A stretch of 64,000 nucleotides of DNA from CAKZYD01 sp039814715 (GTDB taxonomy: Bacteria > Pseudomonadota > Alphaproteobacteria > Sphingomonadales > CAKZYD01). The stretch covers positions 1 to 64,000 of the forward strand of contig JBCCAR010000001.1 of NCBI GenBank assembly GCA_039814715.1, in the 5' to 3' direction. The notes below the pieces were generated by a model. It searched no databases. It was not told the DNA's origin and saw only the letters and a program-made list of their open reading frames with translations. A program made the position numbers and the translations under genes. Positions 8,513-17,411 of the stretch are shown piece by piece; within the stretch, counting starts at the first letter, position 1, and each line of letters opens with the position of its first letter.

Positions 8513-10795
8513 TTAGAAGGTGCCGGTACTGGCAATTTTATCGGCGGCGATGCGGCTTGGAGGAAAGTCGGCAAGCGGCAATTGGCGAACACGCTGCCCA
8601 GACCACTGATACACCGCATTGGCAAGGGCTGGGCCAACAGGCGGCACGCCTGGTTCTCCAACACCGCCGATGGGCCCATCACTTGCAAGCACATCGACTT
8701 GCACCTCTGGCATCTCCGCCAGGCTCAGCAAACGATATCCATCAAAGTTCGATAGCTGAGGTACGCCAGCGTCAAACGTGATATTCCCATAAAGCGCAGC
8801 GCTCAAACCAAAGGCGATACTGCCCTCTATCTGCGCGCGGATTGTATCGGGATCAATCGGCGTTCCAACGTCTACGCTTGCGAACACGCGGGTAACTTTC
8901 GGCAGGTCGTCGTCCAAGGAAGGCGCGATTTCCATGATCATCGCCACATGGGTTTCGTAACTGTGGTGGTAGGCGACGCCTTGATAGCGCCCACGCGGCG
9001 GCCCGTTGCGGTAGCCAGATGCCGTTGCAACCGCTTCTAGCGCTGCTGTTCCGCGCGGGTCTTTCATGCGCTTCAGGCGGTAGTCTAGAGGGTCTTCACC
9101 CAGCCGTTCGGCCACTTCATCGGCAAACGCCTCAGCAAAAAAGGCTGTATAGCTGTGACCCACTGAGCGCCAATAGCCGATATTTGCTGGGGCGACATGA
9201 TCGCTGTAACCAAGCCGGTATGCACCGACGTCATAAGGAAGCTCTTCCAAGCCTTCAACCGTTGTCGGGTCGTTGCCTTCGAAGTCTCCGCTGGCGCCAA
9301 ACCAGCGCGACTGAAAACTGGTGCCAACCGATTGACTTGCTACATGGGCTTTTATGGCCCGCACGTCTCCACCTGCGCCTAGCGCTGCCGTTAATGTGCC
9401 AGCAGCAGCAGGGCGAAATACGTCTGAATGGAAATCTTCTTCCCGGGACCAAATGACCTGCACCGGCTTACCAACGGCGCGGGAGATCATCGCAGCTTGT
9501 ATCGCTGCATCAGGTTCGACCTTTCGGCCAAAGCCGCCGCCAAGCAGCGTCGTATGGACCTCGACAATGTCCCCTTCAACCTCAAGTGCGCCAGCAACAG
9601 AAGAGGCTAAAATGGTCGATGACTGGGTAGGCGCCCACACCTCAACCTTCGCATCAGTGACCGAAGCGGTCGCGACATTCGTTTCAAGGCAGGCATGGGC
9701 AAGGTAGGGCACGCTATAGGTCGCTTGCACAATGTCTGCGGCATCTGCGAACTGAGTTTCAACGCCGTCATCATCATGGAGTATGAACGCCCCATCGCCG
9801 GACTTACTGGACGCTTCAACGCGCTTTTCTTGCCAGTTATTGACCATGGGAGCGCCGACGCGCTGGTTGCGCTCAATGGTCAGTAAATCTGCGGCCATTT
9901 GCGCATGCCAGTAGGTTTTGCCGACCACGGCGACCCAGTCACGTGTTTCAATCACGTCAATGACGCCTGGCTCAGCCAGCGCAGTGGCTTTATCAACGGC
10001 GATGATGTCGCCAAGGCTACTGCCGCCATTCTTTATGGCCGCATAGACCATGCCAGGTACACGCACGTCCGCGCCAAAACCGGCTGTTCCGTCAACCTTT
10101 TGCGGCAAGTCCAGCCGCTTGCGCCCTTCTCGGCCGATGATATTGAAGTTGGCATCCGGCTTTAGATAGACATCTTGCTTGACCTTGGTCACTGCGGCTT
10201 GTTCCACCAAGTCAGCGAAATCAAGGCGCTTGCTGCTCGGCGTATGGATGACGGTTGAATTGCGCACTGTGCACTCGCCAAAAGGCACATCCCAAAGGTC
10301 AGCGGCAGCCTGCTGCAGTGTCATGCGCGCCAAGGCCCCTGCTTCGCGCAGCCGCAGATATTTATCCCGCATAGAGGAAGAGCCGCCTGTGGCGATCAAG
10401 CCAACCCGGCTCAACACTTCCTTGACCGCCCAAACGCCCGCCGGCTTCATAAACTCCGGCAGCGATCCGGTTACAATGCCGGAAGCAAACATGATGTTTG
10501 AGTACGACGGATGATTGGGCGCTTGCTCCACGGCCATGCGCGACCAGTCTGCCCCCATTTCTTCGGCCAAGACCGCCGCAAAACCGCTTTGCACTCCCTG
10601 GCCCATTTCAGCCTGGGCAATGAAGGCTGTGACGGTGCCATCGGGCGCGATTTTAACCCAGTTGTTGAACAGCACATCGCCATCATTGAGCGGGCCATTC
10701 CATTCAGGACGCCCAGGAACCGCCACATAGCCAATCGCCACAGCGCCGCCGACGAGCCCGCCAATGATAAGTGTTCTGCGGCTTAGCCTTGCCAT
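8513..10795 (-). CDS. Molybdopterin-binding large subunit of a xanthine dehydrogenase-family hydroxylase (IorB-like), Tat-exported
   Basis: About 760 residues from the ATG at 10795, which I prefer because the longer frame would overlap the upstream LysR gene. The chosen start follows an AGAAGGA about 10 bases upstream. The N-terminus has a Tat-type signal (L-S-R-R-T-L-I-I-G-G) and a hydrophobic stretch, as in isoquinoline 1-oxidoreductase beta-type proteins. Further motifs are A-E-M-G-Q-G-V, the F-G-R-K cofactor loop in L-L-G-G-G-F-G-R-K-V, and near the C-terminus the G-E-P-G-V-P-P-V-G-P-A loop carrying the catalytic glutamate. Such enzymes hydroxylate N-heterocycles or aldehydes and need a two-[2Fe-2S] small subunit (IorA). 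None is encoded nearby, so this is an orphan large subunit. A LysR regulator lies 17 bases upstream on the same strand. Confidence 0.85.
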   Translation of the reverse strand: MARLSRRTLIIGGLVGGAVAIGYVAVPGRPEWNGPLNDGDVLFNNWVKIAPDGTVTAFIAQAEMGQGVQSGFAAVLAEEMGADWSRMAVEQAPNHPSYSNIMFASGIVTGSLPEFMKPAGVWAVKEVLSRVGLIATGGSSSMRDKYLRLREAGALARMTLQQAAADLWDVPFGECTVRNSTVIHTPSSKRLDFADLVEQAAVTKVKQDVYLKPDANFNIIGREGRKRLDLPQKVDGTAGFGADVRVPGMVYAAIKNGGSSLGDIIAVDKATALAEPGVIDVIETRDWVAVVGKTYWHAQMAADLLTIERNQRVGAPMVNNWQEKRVEASSKSGDGAFILHDDDGVETQFADAADIVQATYSVPYLAHACLETNVATASVTDAKVEVWAPTQSSTILASSVAGALEVEGDIVEVHTTLLGGGFGRKVEPDAAIQAAMISRAVGKPVQVIWSREEDFHSDVFRPAAAGTLTAALGAGGDVRAIKAHVASQSVGTSFQSRWFGASGDFEGNDPTTVEGLEELPYDVGAYRLGYSDHVAPANIGYWRSVGHSYTAFFAEAFADEVAERLGEDPLDYRLKRMKDPRGTAALEAVATASGYRNGPPRGRYQGVAYHHSYETHVAMIMEIAPSLDDDLPKVTRVFASVDVGTPIDPDTIRAQIEGSIAFGLSAALYGNITFDAGVPQLSNFDGYRLLSLAEMPEVQVDVLASDGPIGGVGEPGVPPVGPALANAVYQWSGQRVRQLPLADFPPSRIAADKIASTGTF

Positions 10796-10812
10796 GCGCG
10801 TCGTGTCCTTCT

Positions 10813-11730
10813 CTAAGCCTCGCCGCTTGTACTGCCAGCTTCCTGGCGCATCCAAGCAACAAATTCAGCTATTTTGCGCTGCCGCCACTGCGGCTCTGGC
10901 GCAACCATAAAATATGCAAAACTCACAGCAACTTCGCCTTCAAAGGGGGCAACAAGGCGCCCTTTCTCGAGGTCGTTAGCAGCAAGTACGCGGCGCGCCA
11001 GGGCAACGCCCTTTCCCGCCAATGCAGCATCTAGTGCAAGTGTTTCTAAATCAAAGTGCAAAGCACGCCCAGGCTTCAAATTTGCAGCGCCAGCGGCCTT
11101 TAGCCACATCGCCCAGCTAGGCGCGGCCGGATCTGCATCCTGCGAGCTGTCATGAATCAAGGTGTGCTGCGCCAAATCCTCAAGGCCCTTGAGAGGCATA
11201 TCGCCGGAAAGCAAATCAGGGTGGCAGACTGGCAGCACATGCTCATCCAGCAGTTTTTCAGTTCGCAGGTCCGGATAGCGTCCGCTGCCAAAGCGAATGG
11301 CAAGATCGACGTTCTCTTCGGCAAAATTAACGAGATCATCAGAGGCTTGAATGCGCACCTCCATGGTCGGCCTATCAGCATAAAAGCCATCAATACGCGG
11401 CAGCAGCCATTTTGACGCAAAAGATGGCGATACTGAGACGGTTAGAATATCAGAGGCTTGGGCTGCCTGCAGCGTTTTCACCGCTTCTTCAAAACGTTCA
11501 AAGCCCGCTCTGAGCGCTGGCAGGGATTGGCGTGCCTCTTCCGTCAGTGATAAGGAGCGTGCTTGGCGCTTAAAAAGTACAACGCCCAAATAATCTTCCA
11601 AGGAGCGAATTTGCTGGGATACGGCTGCAGGCGTGACCGCAAGCTCATCTGCCGCGAGTTTAAAGCTAAGATGGCGGGCAGCGGCATCAAAGACGCGCAG
11701 GGCATTTAAGGGCAAGAGGGCGCGCTTCAC
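10813..11730 (-). CDS. LysR-family transcriptional regulator, GcvA-like
   Basis: A 305-residue DNA-binding regulator. I chose the GTG at 11730 because it gives the family-typical opening V-K-R-A-L-L-P-L-N-A-L-R-V-F-D-A-A-A-R, with GGAG about 11 bases upstream; a TTG at 11805 would add 25 basic residues. The N-terminal winged helix-turn-helix contains F-K-L-A-A-D-E-L-A-V-T-P-A-A-V-S-Q-Q-I. A periplasmic-binding-protein-like effector domain follows, ending R-K-I-A-E-F-V-A-W-M. It lies 17 bases before the molybdenum hydroxylase gene on the same strand and probably controls it or itself. The overall sequence resembles GcvA and AmpR-type regulators. The effector is not deducible. Confidence 0.85.
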   Translation of the reverse strand: MKRALLPLNALRVFDAAARHLSFKLAADELAVTPAAVSQQIRSLEDYLGVVLFKRQARSLSLTEEARQSLPALRAGFERFEEAVKTLQAAQASDILTVSVSPSFASKWLLPRIDGFYADRPTMEVRIQASDDLVNFAEENVDLAIRFGSGRYPDLRTEKLLDEHVLPVCHPDLLSGDMPLKGLEDLAQHTLIHDSSQDADPAAPSWAMWLKAAGAANLKPGRALHFDLETLALDAALAGKGVALARRVLAANDLEKGRLVAPFEGEVAVSFAYFMVAPEPQWRQRKIAEFVAWMRQEAGSTSGEA

Positions 11731-11949
11731 CTTCGCTTCGTCTCCGTTCCGCTTTGAGCACAGTTGCTTCCTGCGGTGTTTGGACGTGCTTGGCCTAAAA
11801 ATCAAGCGACAGACAATTGCGCTAAATTGGCAACAGCAGCATGGAATTTATGCTGAAGAGCCAAGCTTTTTAGTCCATAAGGTGCCTGCGAATTGACACG
11901 CGGCGCTTTGCGCGTAGTGTGCGCGGCGAAATCCGAAGAGAGCGACCGT

Positions 11950-13290
11950 ATGAGTTTTGACCTTCTTGGTCTAAGTGATGAGTTATTAAAGGCTGTTTCT
12001 GAAGCGGGCTATGAAACGCCAACGCCAATCCAGAAACAGGCCATTCCGCCTGTGCTCATGGGCCAAGATGTTCTTGGCATTGCGCAAACCGGGACAGGCA
12101 AAACCGCATCCTTTGTTCTTCCCATGCTGGACGTGCTTGCTCAGGGCCGCAGCAGGGCCCGTATGCCACGCTCGCTGATCTTAGAACCGACACGCGAGCT
12201 TGCAGCGCAGGTAGCTGAGAACTTTGAAAAATACGGCAAGTACCAAAATTTGACGATGGCACTGATCATTGGCGGTGTCTCCTTCAGTGATCAAATCAAA
12301 TTGCTCGACAAAGGCGTGGATGTGCTCATCGCAACGCCGGGACGTTTGCTGGATCAGTTTGAACGCGGCAATGTGATGCTGACCGGGGTCGATATCTTCG
12401 TGATCGACGAAGCCGATCGGATGATGGACATGGGCTTCATCCCCGACGTAGAGCGCATCGGTACCCTCATGGCGCAGCGGCACCAAACATTATTTTTCTC
12501 GGCAACAATGCCGCCCGCGATCAAGCGCCTCACAGACAAATTCTTAAATGATCCCAAAGTCGTTGAAGTGGCGCGCCCAGCACAGACCGCAACCAATGTG
12601 AAGCAGTATTGCATGTCCGTTGGTCCGCGCGACAAGCGCGAAGCCCTGCGCGACATTCTAAATGATGACCCGGACGCCACGGCGATCATTTTCTGTAATC
12701 GCAAACGCGATGTCAGCGTTTTGGAAGGAAGCCTTAAAAAACACGGCTTTTCTGCTGGGCAGCTGCACGGCGATATGGACCAACCAGCCCGCACGGCCAT
12801 GCTTGAGAAATTCCGCTCTGGCGACGTCAAAATCCTAGCAGCCTCCGATGTGGCAGCCCGCGGGCTTGATGTGGCGGCTGTCTCTCTCGTCGTGAACTTT
12901 GACGTTCCAATGCACCCAGATGACTATGTGCACCGCATTGGCCGCACCGGCCGCGCTGGGCGCAGTGGCAAGGCAATCACCTTTGTTAGCCGCAGCGATG
13001 AAGAAAACTGGGAAGACGTGATCAAATTGATCAAAGTCGATGTGGAAAAGATGGAGCGCAGCGGCGCTAAACCAGCGAGAGCTAAAAAAACAGACAAGAC
13101 AGAAAAAACCGCGGACAAACCAGCGCGCCGGTCTCGCAAGTCTCAGGATGAAAAAGCAGAGGCTGTCCCTGCAGCGCCGCGCAAAACGGGCGCAACCAAA
13201 GCTGCGTCCAGACGCCCTGCCCGCAAAGAAGAAACTGTCGTTGGACTAGGCGATCATGTGCCTGACTTTTTAAAAGTACCGCCCCGCTAA
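11950..13290 (+). CDS. rhlE: DEAD-box ATP-dependent RNA helicase, RhlE-type
   Basis: A 446-residue cytoplasmic RNA helicase. The chosen ATG follows GAAGAG and gives the standard start M-S-F-D-L-L-G-L. The Q motif ends T-P-I-Q, Walker A is A-Q-T-G-T-G-K-T (45-52), D-E-A-D is at 153-156, S-A-T is near 181, and H-R-I-G-R-T-G-R is the motif VI signature. After about residue 365 the tail is rich in Lys, Arg, Ala and Thr, as in RhlE-like helicases acting in ribosome assembly or RNA decay. It is monocistronic and divergent from the LysR gene. The exact subgroup (RhlE, SrmB, DeaD) is by resemblance only. Confidence 0.9.
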   Translation: MSFDLLGLSDELLKAVSEAGYETPTPIQKQAIPPVLMGQDVLGIAQTGTGKTASFVLPMLDVLAQGRSRARMPRSLILEPTRELAAQVAENFEKYGKYQNLTMALIIGGVSFSDQIKLLDKGVDVLIATPGRLLDQFERGNVMLTGVDIFVIDEADRMMDMGFIPDVERIGTLMAQRHQTLFFSATMPPAIKRLTDKFLNDPKVVEVARPAQTATNVKQYCMSVGPRDKREALRDILNDDPDATAIIFCNRKRDVSVLEGSLKKHGFSAGQLHGDMDQPARTAMLEKFRSGDVKILAASDVAARGLDVAAVSLVVNFDVPMHPDDYVHRIGRTGRAGRSGKAITFVSRSDEENWEDVIKLIKVDVEKMERSGAKPARAKKTDKTEKTADKPARRSRKSQDEKAEAVPAAPRKTGATKAASRRPARKEETVVGLGDHVPDFLKVPPR

Positions 13291-13390
13291 CCCGACCGCC
13301 ACCTCCTCAAAGCTGATAGTCAATCGCAGCTTCCCATAGCGTATGCACAGGCCTAATGTGCGGCCAAATCGCTAATTGAGGAGATATTCC

Positions 13391-14203
13391 ATGTCTGAGC
13401 TGCACGCTACATTTGAGATAAACGGCGACGGCGTCGGCGTCTTGACACTGAACCGGCCGGATACACTCAACGCGGTCTCCAATCAAATGCTGAGCGAGAT
13501 TCGCGGCTATCTGGACATATGCGAAGACCCGGATGGCGGGGTGCGCTGCCTTCTCATCACCGGCGCAGGCCGCGGCTTTTGTTCTGGCGCTGATTTGGCG
13601 GGCGGCGGTCTGCCCGATACCTCTGATCCAAGCGCGATGAAGACGATCGATTTAGGCAAGACCCTGGAACGCGACTACAACCCCATCATTCAGCGCTTAG
13701 CAGCGCTGCGCGTACCTGTCGTCACAGCTGTGAACGGCGGAGCAGCGGGCGCTGGCTGCAGCCTTGCCATCGCGGGCGACATCACTATTGCAGCGAAATC
13801 AGCATACTTCCTGCAAGCCTTCGTCAACATCGGCATCGTGCCCGATGCTGGCAGCTCATACTTCCTTCCGCGCCGAATTGGCGAAGCGCGCGCCACTGCG
13901 ATGATGATGCTGGGCGAGAAAATCCCAGCAGAAACCGCGCTCGATTGGGGCCTCGTTTATGAGGTTCAAGAAGATGATGCCCTTATGGAGCGCGCGCTAA
14001 AAATCGCCACCAAGCTCGCCAAGGGCCCCACACGCTCGCTCGCTATGATTAGAGAAATGGCCAACAAATCGCTCAGCAACTCCATGAGCGAACAGCTTCA
14101 ACTCGAACGCGTTTACCAGCGTGATGCAGGCCGCGGGCCTGAATTTAAAGAAGGGGTATCAGCTTTCCTTGGAAAGCGAAAAGCGGACTACACCAAGTTT
14201 TAA
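13391..14203 (+). CDS. Enoyl-CoA hydratase/isomerase (PaaG-like crotonase)
   Basis: A crotonase-fold protein of 270 residues from the ATG at 13391, preceded by a good GAGGAGA. The oxyanion-hole motif G-A-G-R-G-F-C-S-G-A-D-L, the second oxyanion segment G-G-A-A-G-A-G-C-S-L-A, and P-D-A-G-S-S-Y-F-L-P-R-R are clear. The last motif resembles PaaG-type isomerases, in which aspartate takes the place of a hydratase glutamate; the usual second glutamate is therefore not obvious. It could be an isomerase in aromatic or fatty-acid degradation, but there is no paa or fad neighbour. It precedes the RutA-like monooxygenase by 80 bases on the same strand. Confidence 0.85.
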   Translation: MSELHATFEINGDGVGVLTLNRPDTLNAVSNQMLSEIRGYLDICEDPDGGVRCLLITGAGRGFCSGADLAGGGLPDTSDPSAMKTIDLGKTLERDYNPIIQRLAALRVPVVTAVNGGAAGAGCSLAIAGDITIAAKSAYFLQAFVNIGIVPDAGSSYFLPRRIGEARATAMMMLGEKIPAETALDWGLVYEVQEDDALMERALKIATKLAKGPTRSLAMIREMANKSLSNSMSEQLQLERVYQRDAGRGPEFKEGVSAFLGKRKADYTKF

Positions 14204-14283
14204 GCTTCGCTATCATGCTATTGCCTGCACTTTAAAATAACGACAGTGTGATGTCAGGACATGACTGTGCAAAGGACGTCGGC

Positions 14284-15348
14284 ATGAAATTTGGTGTTTT
14301 TCTGCCCAATGGCAGCAATGGATATATCGTCTCAAAAGCCGTTGAGCCATATTTGCCAACGTTTGAACACAATCTCGCTATCACCAAAGAAGCGGAAAAG
14401 CAGGGTCTCGACTTCGTCCTGTCTATGATGAAGTTTCGCGGGTTTGGGGGCGATACTGGCTATTGGGACGCCTGCTTAGAGACATTTACACTGATGGCCG
14501 GCCTTGCAGCGGCCACTGACCGCATAGGACTTGTGCCCAGTGTCACGTTGCTAACGCAGCACCCAGCCTATGTGGCGCGGATGATGGCAACGCTTGATGA
14601 TATTTCTAGCGGTCGGTGCGCACTGAACATCGTTACGGGTTGGAACAAGCCGGAATACACCCAAATGGGCCTTTGGCGCGGCGACGAATATTACGACAAG
14701 CGCTACGAGCTCGCAGCTGACTATGTGACCATCCTGAAAGACCTATGGGCGAACGGCAAAACGACCCACAAAAGTGAATACTATGATCTTGAGGATTGCA
14801 GCTGCTTGCCCACACCAAAGCATGATATCGAAATCGTTAGCGCCGGCCAATCACCCAAGGGCGTTGAGTTCGTGGCTGCCCAAGCGAACCAGAACTTCGT
14901 CATGGCCCAACCAGAAAAGCTGAAGACGATCAGCGAAAGCCTAAAGGCAAAGGGCGGAACCCATGGACGCACGGTCGGGACCTACGCTTTGTTTGGCTTG
15001 ATTACGGCCGAGACAGATGACGCTGCGCAAGCGGAAGGTCAGCGGATCATCGCGCAAGCCGATGAAGGCGCAATCGCCAACATTCTGTCAAGCGCAAGCC
15101 TGGATACAAATGCCGACGGCACCGCCGAGCGTCTGCGATCCGCACTATCTGTGGGCCTAGAAGACGGAAACCTCGCCTTCATGGGCTTTCCGGTGCTGTG
15201 CGGCTCGCATGAGACGGTCGCAAAAAAGATTGATACCATTGTCGCCGACACCGGCATTGACGGCATGCTCTTCAGCTGGGCTGACTTTGTCGGCGGCCTG
15301 ACGGACTTTGGCGAAAACATCAAACCGCGGCTGAACTGCCTGACCTAA
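14284..15348 (+). CDS. Flavin-dependent LLM-class monooxygenase, RutA-like
   Basis: A 354-residue luciferase-like TIM-barrel monooxygenase using FMNH2 and O2. The ATG at 14284 follows AAGGACG. The sequence tracks pyrimidine oxygenase RutA along its length: G-V-F-L-P-N-G, F-A/V-L-S-M-M-K-F-R-G-F-G-G, L-E-T-F-T-L-M-A-G-L-A-A, N-I-V-T-G-W-N-K-P-E-Y and a closing F-G-E-N-I-K-P. RutA opens the uracil ring between N3 and C4. The other rut genes are absent from the window, so this may act on another N- or S-containing substrate. Its TAA shares four bases with the TAG of the convergent thiSG gene. Confidence 0.8.
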   Translation: MKFGVFLPNGSNGYIVSKAVEPYLPTFEHNLAITKEAEKQGLDFVLSMMKFRGFGGDTGYWDACLETFTLMAGLAAATDRIGLVPSVTLLTQHPAYVARMMATLDDISSGRCALNIVTGWNKPEYTQMGLWRGDEYYDKRYELAADYVTILKDLWANGKTTHKSEYYDLEDCSCLPTPKHDIEIVSAGQSPKGVEFVAAQANQNFVMAQPEKLKTISESLKAKGGTHGRTVGTYALFGLITAETDDAAQAEGQRIIAQADEGAIANILSSASLDTNADGTAERLRSALSVGLEDGNLAFMGFPVLCGSHETVAKKIDTIVADTGIDGMLFSWADFVGGLTDFGENIKPRLNCLT

Positions 15349-16337
15349 ATAAGCCCACCCAGCGGCGAAGAAGGATCCGCGTAGCGCTTGCGCGCCATGC
15401 GGCCTGCTTTATAAGCCAAACGCCCGCTGATCGTCGCCAGCCGCATGGCATGGGCCATGGCGACTGGATCCTTCGCTTCTGCAATCGCTGTATTCATGAG
15501 CACACCGTCGCAGCCCAGTTCCATCGCTTCAGCAGCGTCCGAAGCCGTCCCAACGCCAGCATCGACAAGCACGGGAACACTTGCCTGTTCAATAATCAGG
15601 CGAATATGCACCGGGTTTTGAATGCCAAGACCCGACCCAATGGGCGCGCCCAGCGGCATGATCGCAACAGCGCCCATCTCTTCAAGCTGCTTGGCGGCAA
15701 TGGGGTCATCATTGCAGTAGACCATCACATCAAAGCCCTCTTTGACCAAGATCTCTAGTGCTTTGAAGGTCTCTGGCATGTTGGGATAAAGCGTTTTTTG
15801 ATCCCCAAGAACTTCAAGCTTTACCAAATTCCAGCCGCCCGCCTCGCGCGCAAGACGCAGCGTTCGCAAGGCATCCTGTCCAGTAAAGCACCCAGCTGTA
15901 TTGGGCAGATAGGTCACTGCTTTGGGATCGAGGAAATCCATCAACACTGGTTGATTAGGGTCGGTCACATTCACCCGGCGCACGGCGACCGTTACAATCT
16001 CAGCGCCAGAGGCTTCGACCGCGTCTTTGGTTTGGGCAAAATCATTGTATTTGCCTGTGCCAACGATCAAACGCGAGCCAAAGGTGCGACCAGCGATCAC
16101 CAAAGGTTCATCAGCCGGTGTTTTGTCCGTCATGCCGCCACCCACAAAATGTACGATCTCAAGTTGATCTCCTTCAGCTAAGATGGTTTCTTCATACTGA
16201 GACTTAGGAACGATCTCTAGGTTTCTCTCAACAGCTACTTTTTTAGGATTGAGCTGCATTTCATCGAGCAGCGCTAAAAGCGGCTGCTGAGCGGTGATTT
16301 GGCGGTCCTCGCCATTCACTTGTATTATGACTGCCAT
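15345..16337 (-). CDS. thiSG: Fused sulfur carrier ThiS and thiazole synthase ThiG
   Basis: A single 330-residue frame joins ThiS (1-68, ending H-F-V-G-G-G) to ThiG (69-330, beginning M-T-D-K), with no stop between. The ATG at 16337 gives the normal ThiS start; an upstream TTG is unlikely. ThiS normally carries sulfur as a thiocarboxylate on its C-terminal Gly-Gly. ThiG builds the thiamin thiazole phosphate from it, deoxyxylulose 5-phosphate and dehydroglycine. ThiG features are the T-G-K-Y-N segment, the Schiff-base lysine in N-L-V-K-L-E-V (K173 of the fusion) and V-D-A-G-V-G-T-A-S-D. Because ThiS must expose its C-terminal glycine, the fusion raises the question of proteolysis or alternative chemistry. 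An internal ATG at the join could also give free ThiG. Other thi genes are not adjacent. Confidence 0.9.
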   Translation of the reverse strand: MAVIIQVNGEDRQITAQQPLLALLDEMQLNPKKVAVERNLEIVPKSQYEETILAEGDQLEIVHFVGGGMTDKTPADEPLVIAGRTFGSRLIVGTGKYNDFAQTKDAVEASGAEIVTVAVRRVNVTDPNQPVLMDFLDPKAVTYLPNTAGCFTGQDALRTLRLAREAGGWNLVKLEVLGDQKTLYPNMPETFKALEILVKEGFDVMVYCNDDPIAAKQLEEMGAVAIMPLGAPIGSGLGIQNPVHIRLIIEQASVPVLVDAGVGTASDAAEAMELGCDGVLMNTAIAEAKDPVAMAHAMRLATISGRLAYKAGRMARKRYADPSSPLGGLI

Positions 16338-16473
16338 AACGTCTGGCCCACTTCCTATCAACGCAAAGACACGCGAAGCGTAAAAGCCCCTTCCAGTCCA
16401 TACCGCCTGTGTTTATAGAGTGGCCATGCCGCGTCAAGTAGCGGCGAGAGTTGTTTGGACCTTGGCCGAGCTT

Positions 16474-16920
16474 ATGACGAAAACGCCGCCGCGCATCACG
16501 GTCATCCATGGACCCAACTTAAACATGCTTGGCCTGCGCGAACCAGAGATCTACGGGAGCAGCACACTTGACGATGTAAACACGGCTATCATGGATCATG
16601 CGAAAACCCTTGAGGCGGACGTGTCAGTGATGCAGTCCAACAGCGAAGGCGATATCATCGACGCTGTTCAAGCGCTAAGAGGCAACTGCGACGGTCTGAT
16701 CATAAATCCCGGCGGCCTGACGCACACGTCCGTTGCGCTGCGCGACGCTATTTCAGCAAGCGAGGTGAAGACGATCGAGGTTCATATCTCAAATATTCAT
16801 GCGCGCGAAGCGTTCCGTGCTACCAGCTATATTTCGGGCATTGCCGCCGGGGTAATTTGCGGCCTTGGCATTAAGGGCTACCTTTACGCCTTAGACGCAC
16901 TCGCTAAAGACAAAATATAA
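16474..16920 (+). CDS. aroQ: Type II 3-dehydroquinate dehydratase
   Basis: A 148-residue dodecameric-type dehydratase of the shikimate pathway (3-dehydroquinate to 3-dehydroshikimate). I chose the internal ATG because it gives the family length and the opening I-T-V-I-H-G-P-N-L-N-M-L-G-L-R-E-P-E-I-Y-G, which includes the catalytic tyrosine. Q-S-N-S-E-G, I-I-N-P-G-G-L-T-H-T-S-V-A-L-R-D and H-I-S-N-I-H-A-R-E complete the active site. The ribosome-binding site is weak. It lies 31 bases before accB on the same strand, an arrangement common in alphaproteobacteria, and starts the run aroQ-accB-accC-aat. Confidence 0.93.
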   Translation: MTKTPPRITVIHGPNLNMLGLREPEIYGSSTLDDVNTAIMDHAKTLEADVSVMQSNSEGDIIDAVQALRGNCDGLIINPGGLTHTSVALRDAISASEVKTIEVHISNIHAREAFRATSYISGIAAGVICGLGIKGYLYALDALAKDKI

Positions 16921-16951
16921 TACGCCACCATCGTTCAGGAGCAGGGGACAC

Positions 16952-17407
16952 ATGGCCAATAAAAAAGTCGATATTGAATTGATTCGAGAGCTGGCAAAGC
17001 TCCTGCAAGAAACGGATTTGTCTGAGATAGAGATCGGTGACAATGCAGATCGGATCAAATTAGCGCGGCATGTCTCCGCCGCGCCCGCCGCTGCTGCACC
17101 TGTAGCGGCCCCTGCCCCGATTGCTGCGCCGACCGCCGAGCCCGCTGAAGTGCCAAGTAAACCGGTTAACCTAGAAGGCGCTGTCTCCTCCCCCATGGTT
17201 GGCACTGCGTATTTGGCGTCCGAACCTGGCGCTGCGCCCTATGTGCGCGTTGGCGATAAGGTGTCTGAAGGCGATACACTGCTCTTGATTGAAGCCATGA
17301 AGGTGATGAACCCGATCACGGCGCCGCGCTCAGGCACCGTTTTAGAAGTGATTGTCGAAAACCAGCAGCCGGTTGAATTCGGCGAACCCCTTGTTGTCAT
17401 AGGCTAA
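16952..17407 (+). CDS. accB: Biotin carboxyl carrier protein of acetyl-CoA carboxylase
   Basis: A 151-residue BCCP subunit. The N-terminal region (I-E-L-I-R-E-L-A-K-L-L) leads into an Ala/Pro-rich flexible linker (about 48-75). The biotinyl domain follows with E-A-M-K-V-M-N, where K117 is the biotin attachment site; the usual second Met after Lys is Val here, a conservative change. AGGAG is upstream of the ATG. It precedes accC by 4 bases and works with it in the first step of fatty-acid synthesis, carboxylating biotin before transfer to acetyl-CoA by AccAD, which are not in the window. Confidence 0.95.
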   Translation: MANKKVDIELIRELAKLLQETDLSEIEIGDNADRIKLARHVSAAPAAAAPVAAPAPIAAPTAEPAEVPSKPVNLEGAVSSPMVGTAYLASEPGAAPYVRVGDKVSEGDTLLLIEAMKVMNPITAPRSGTVLEVIVENQQPVEFGEPLVVIG

Positions 17408-17411
17408 GGCC

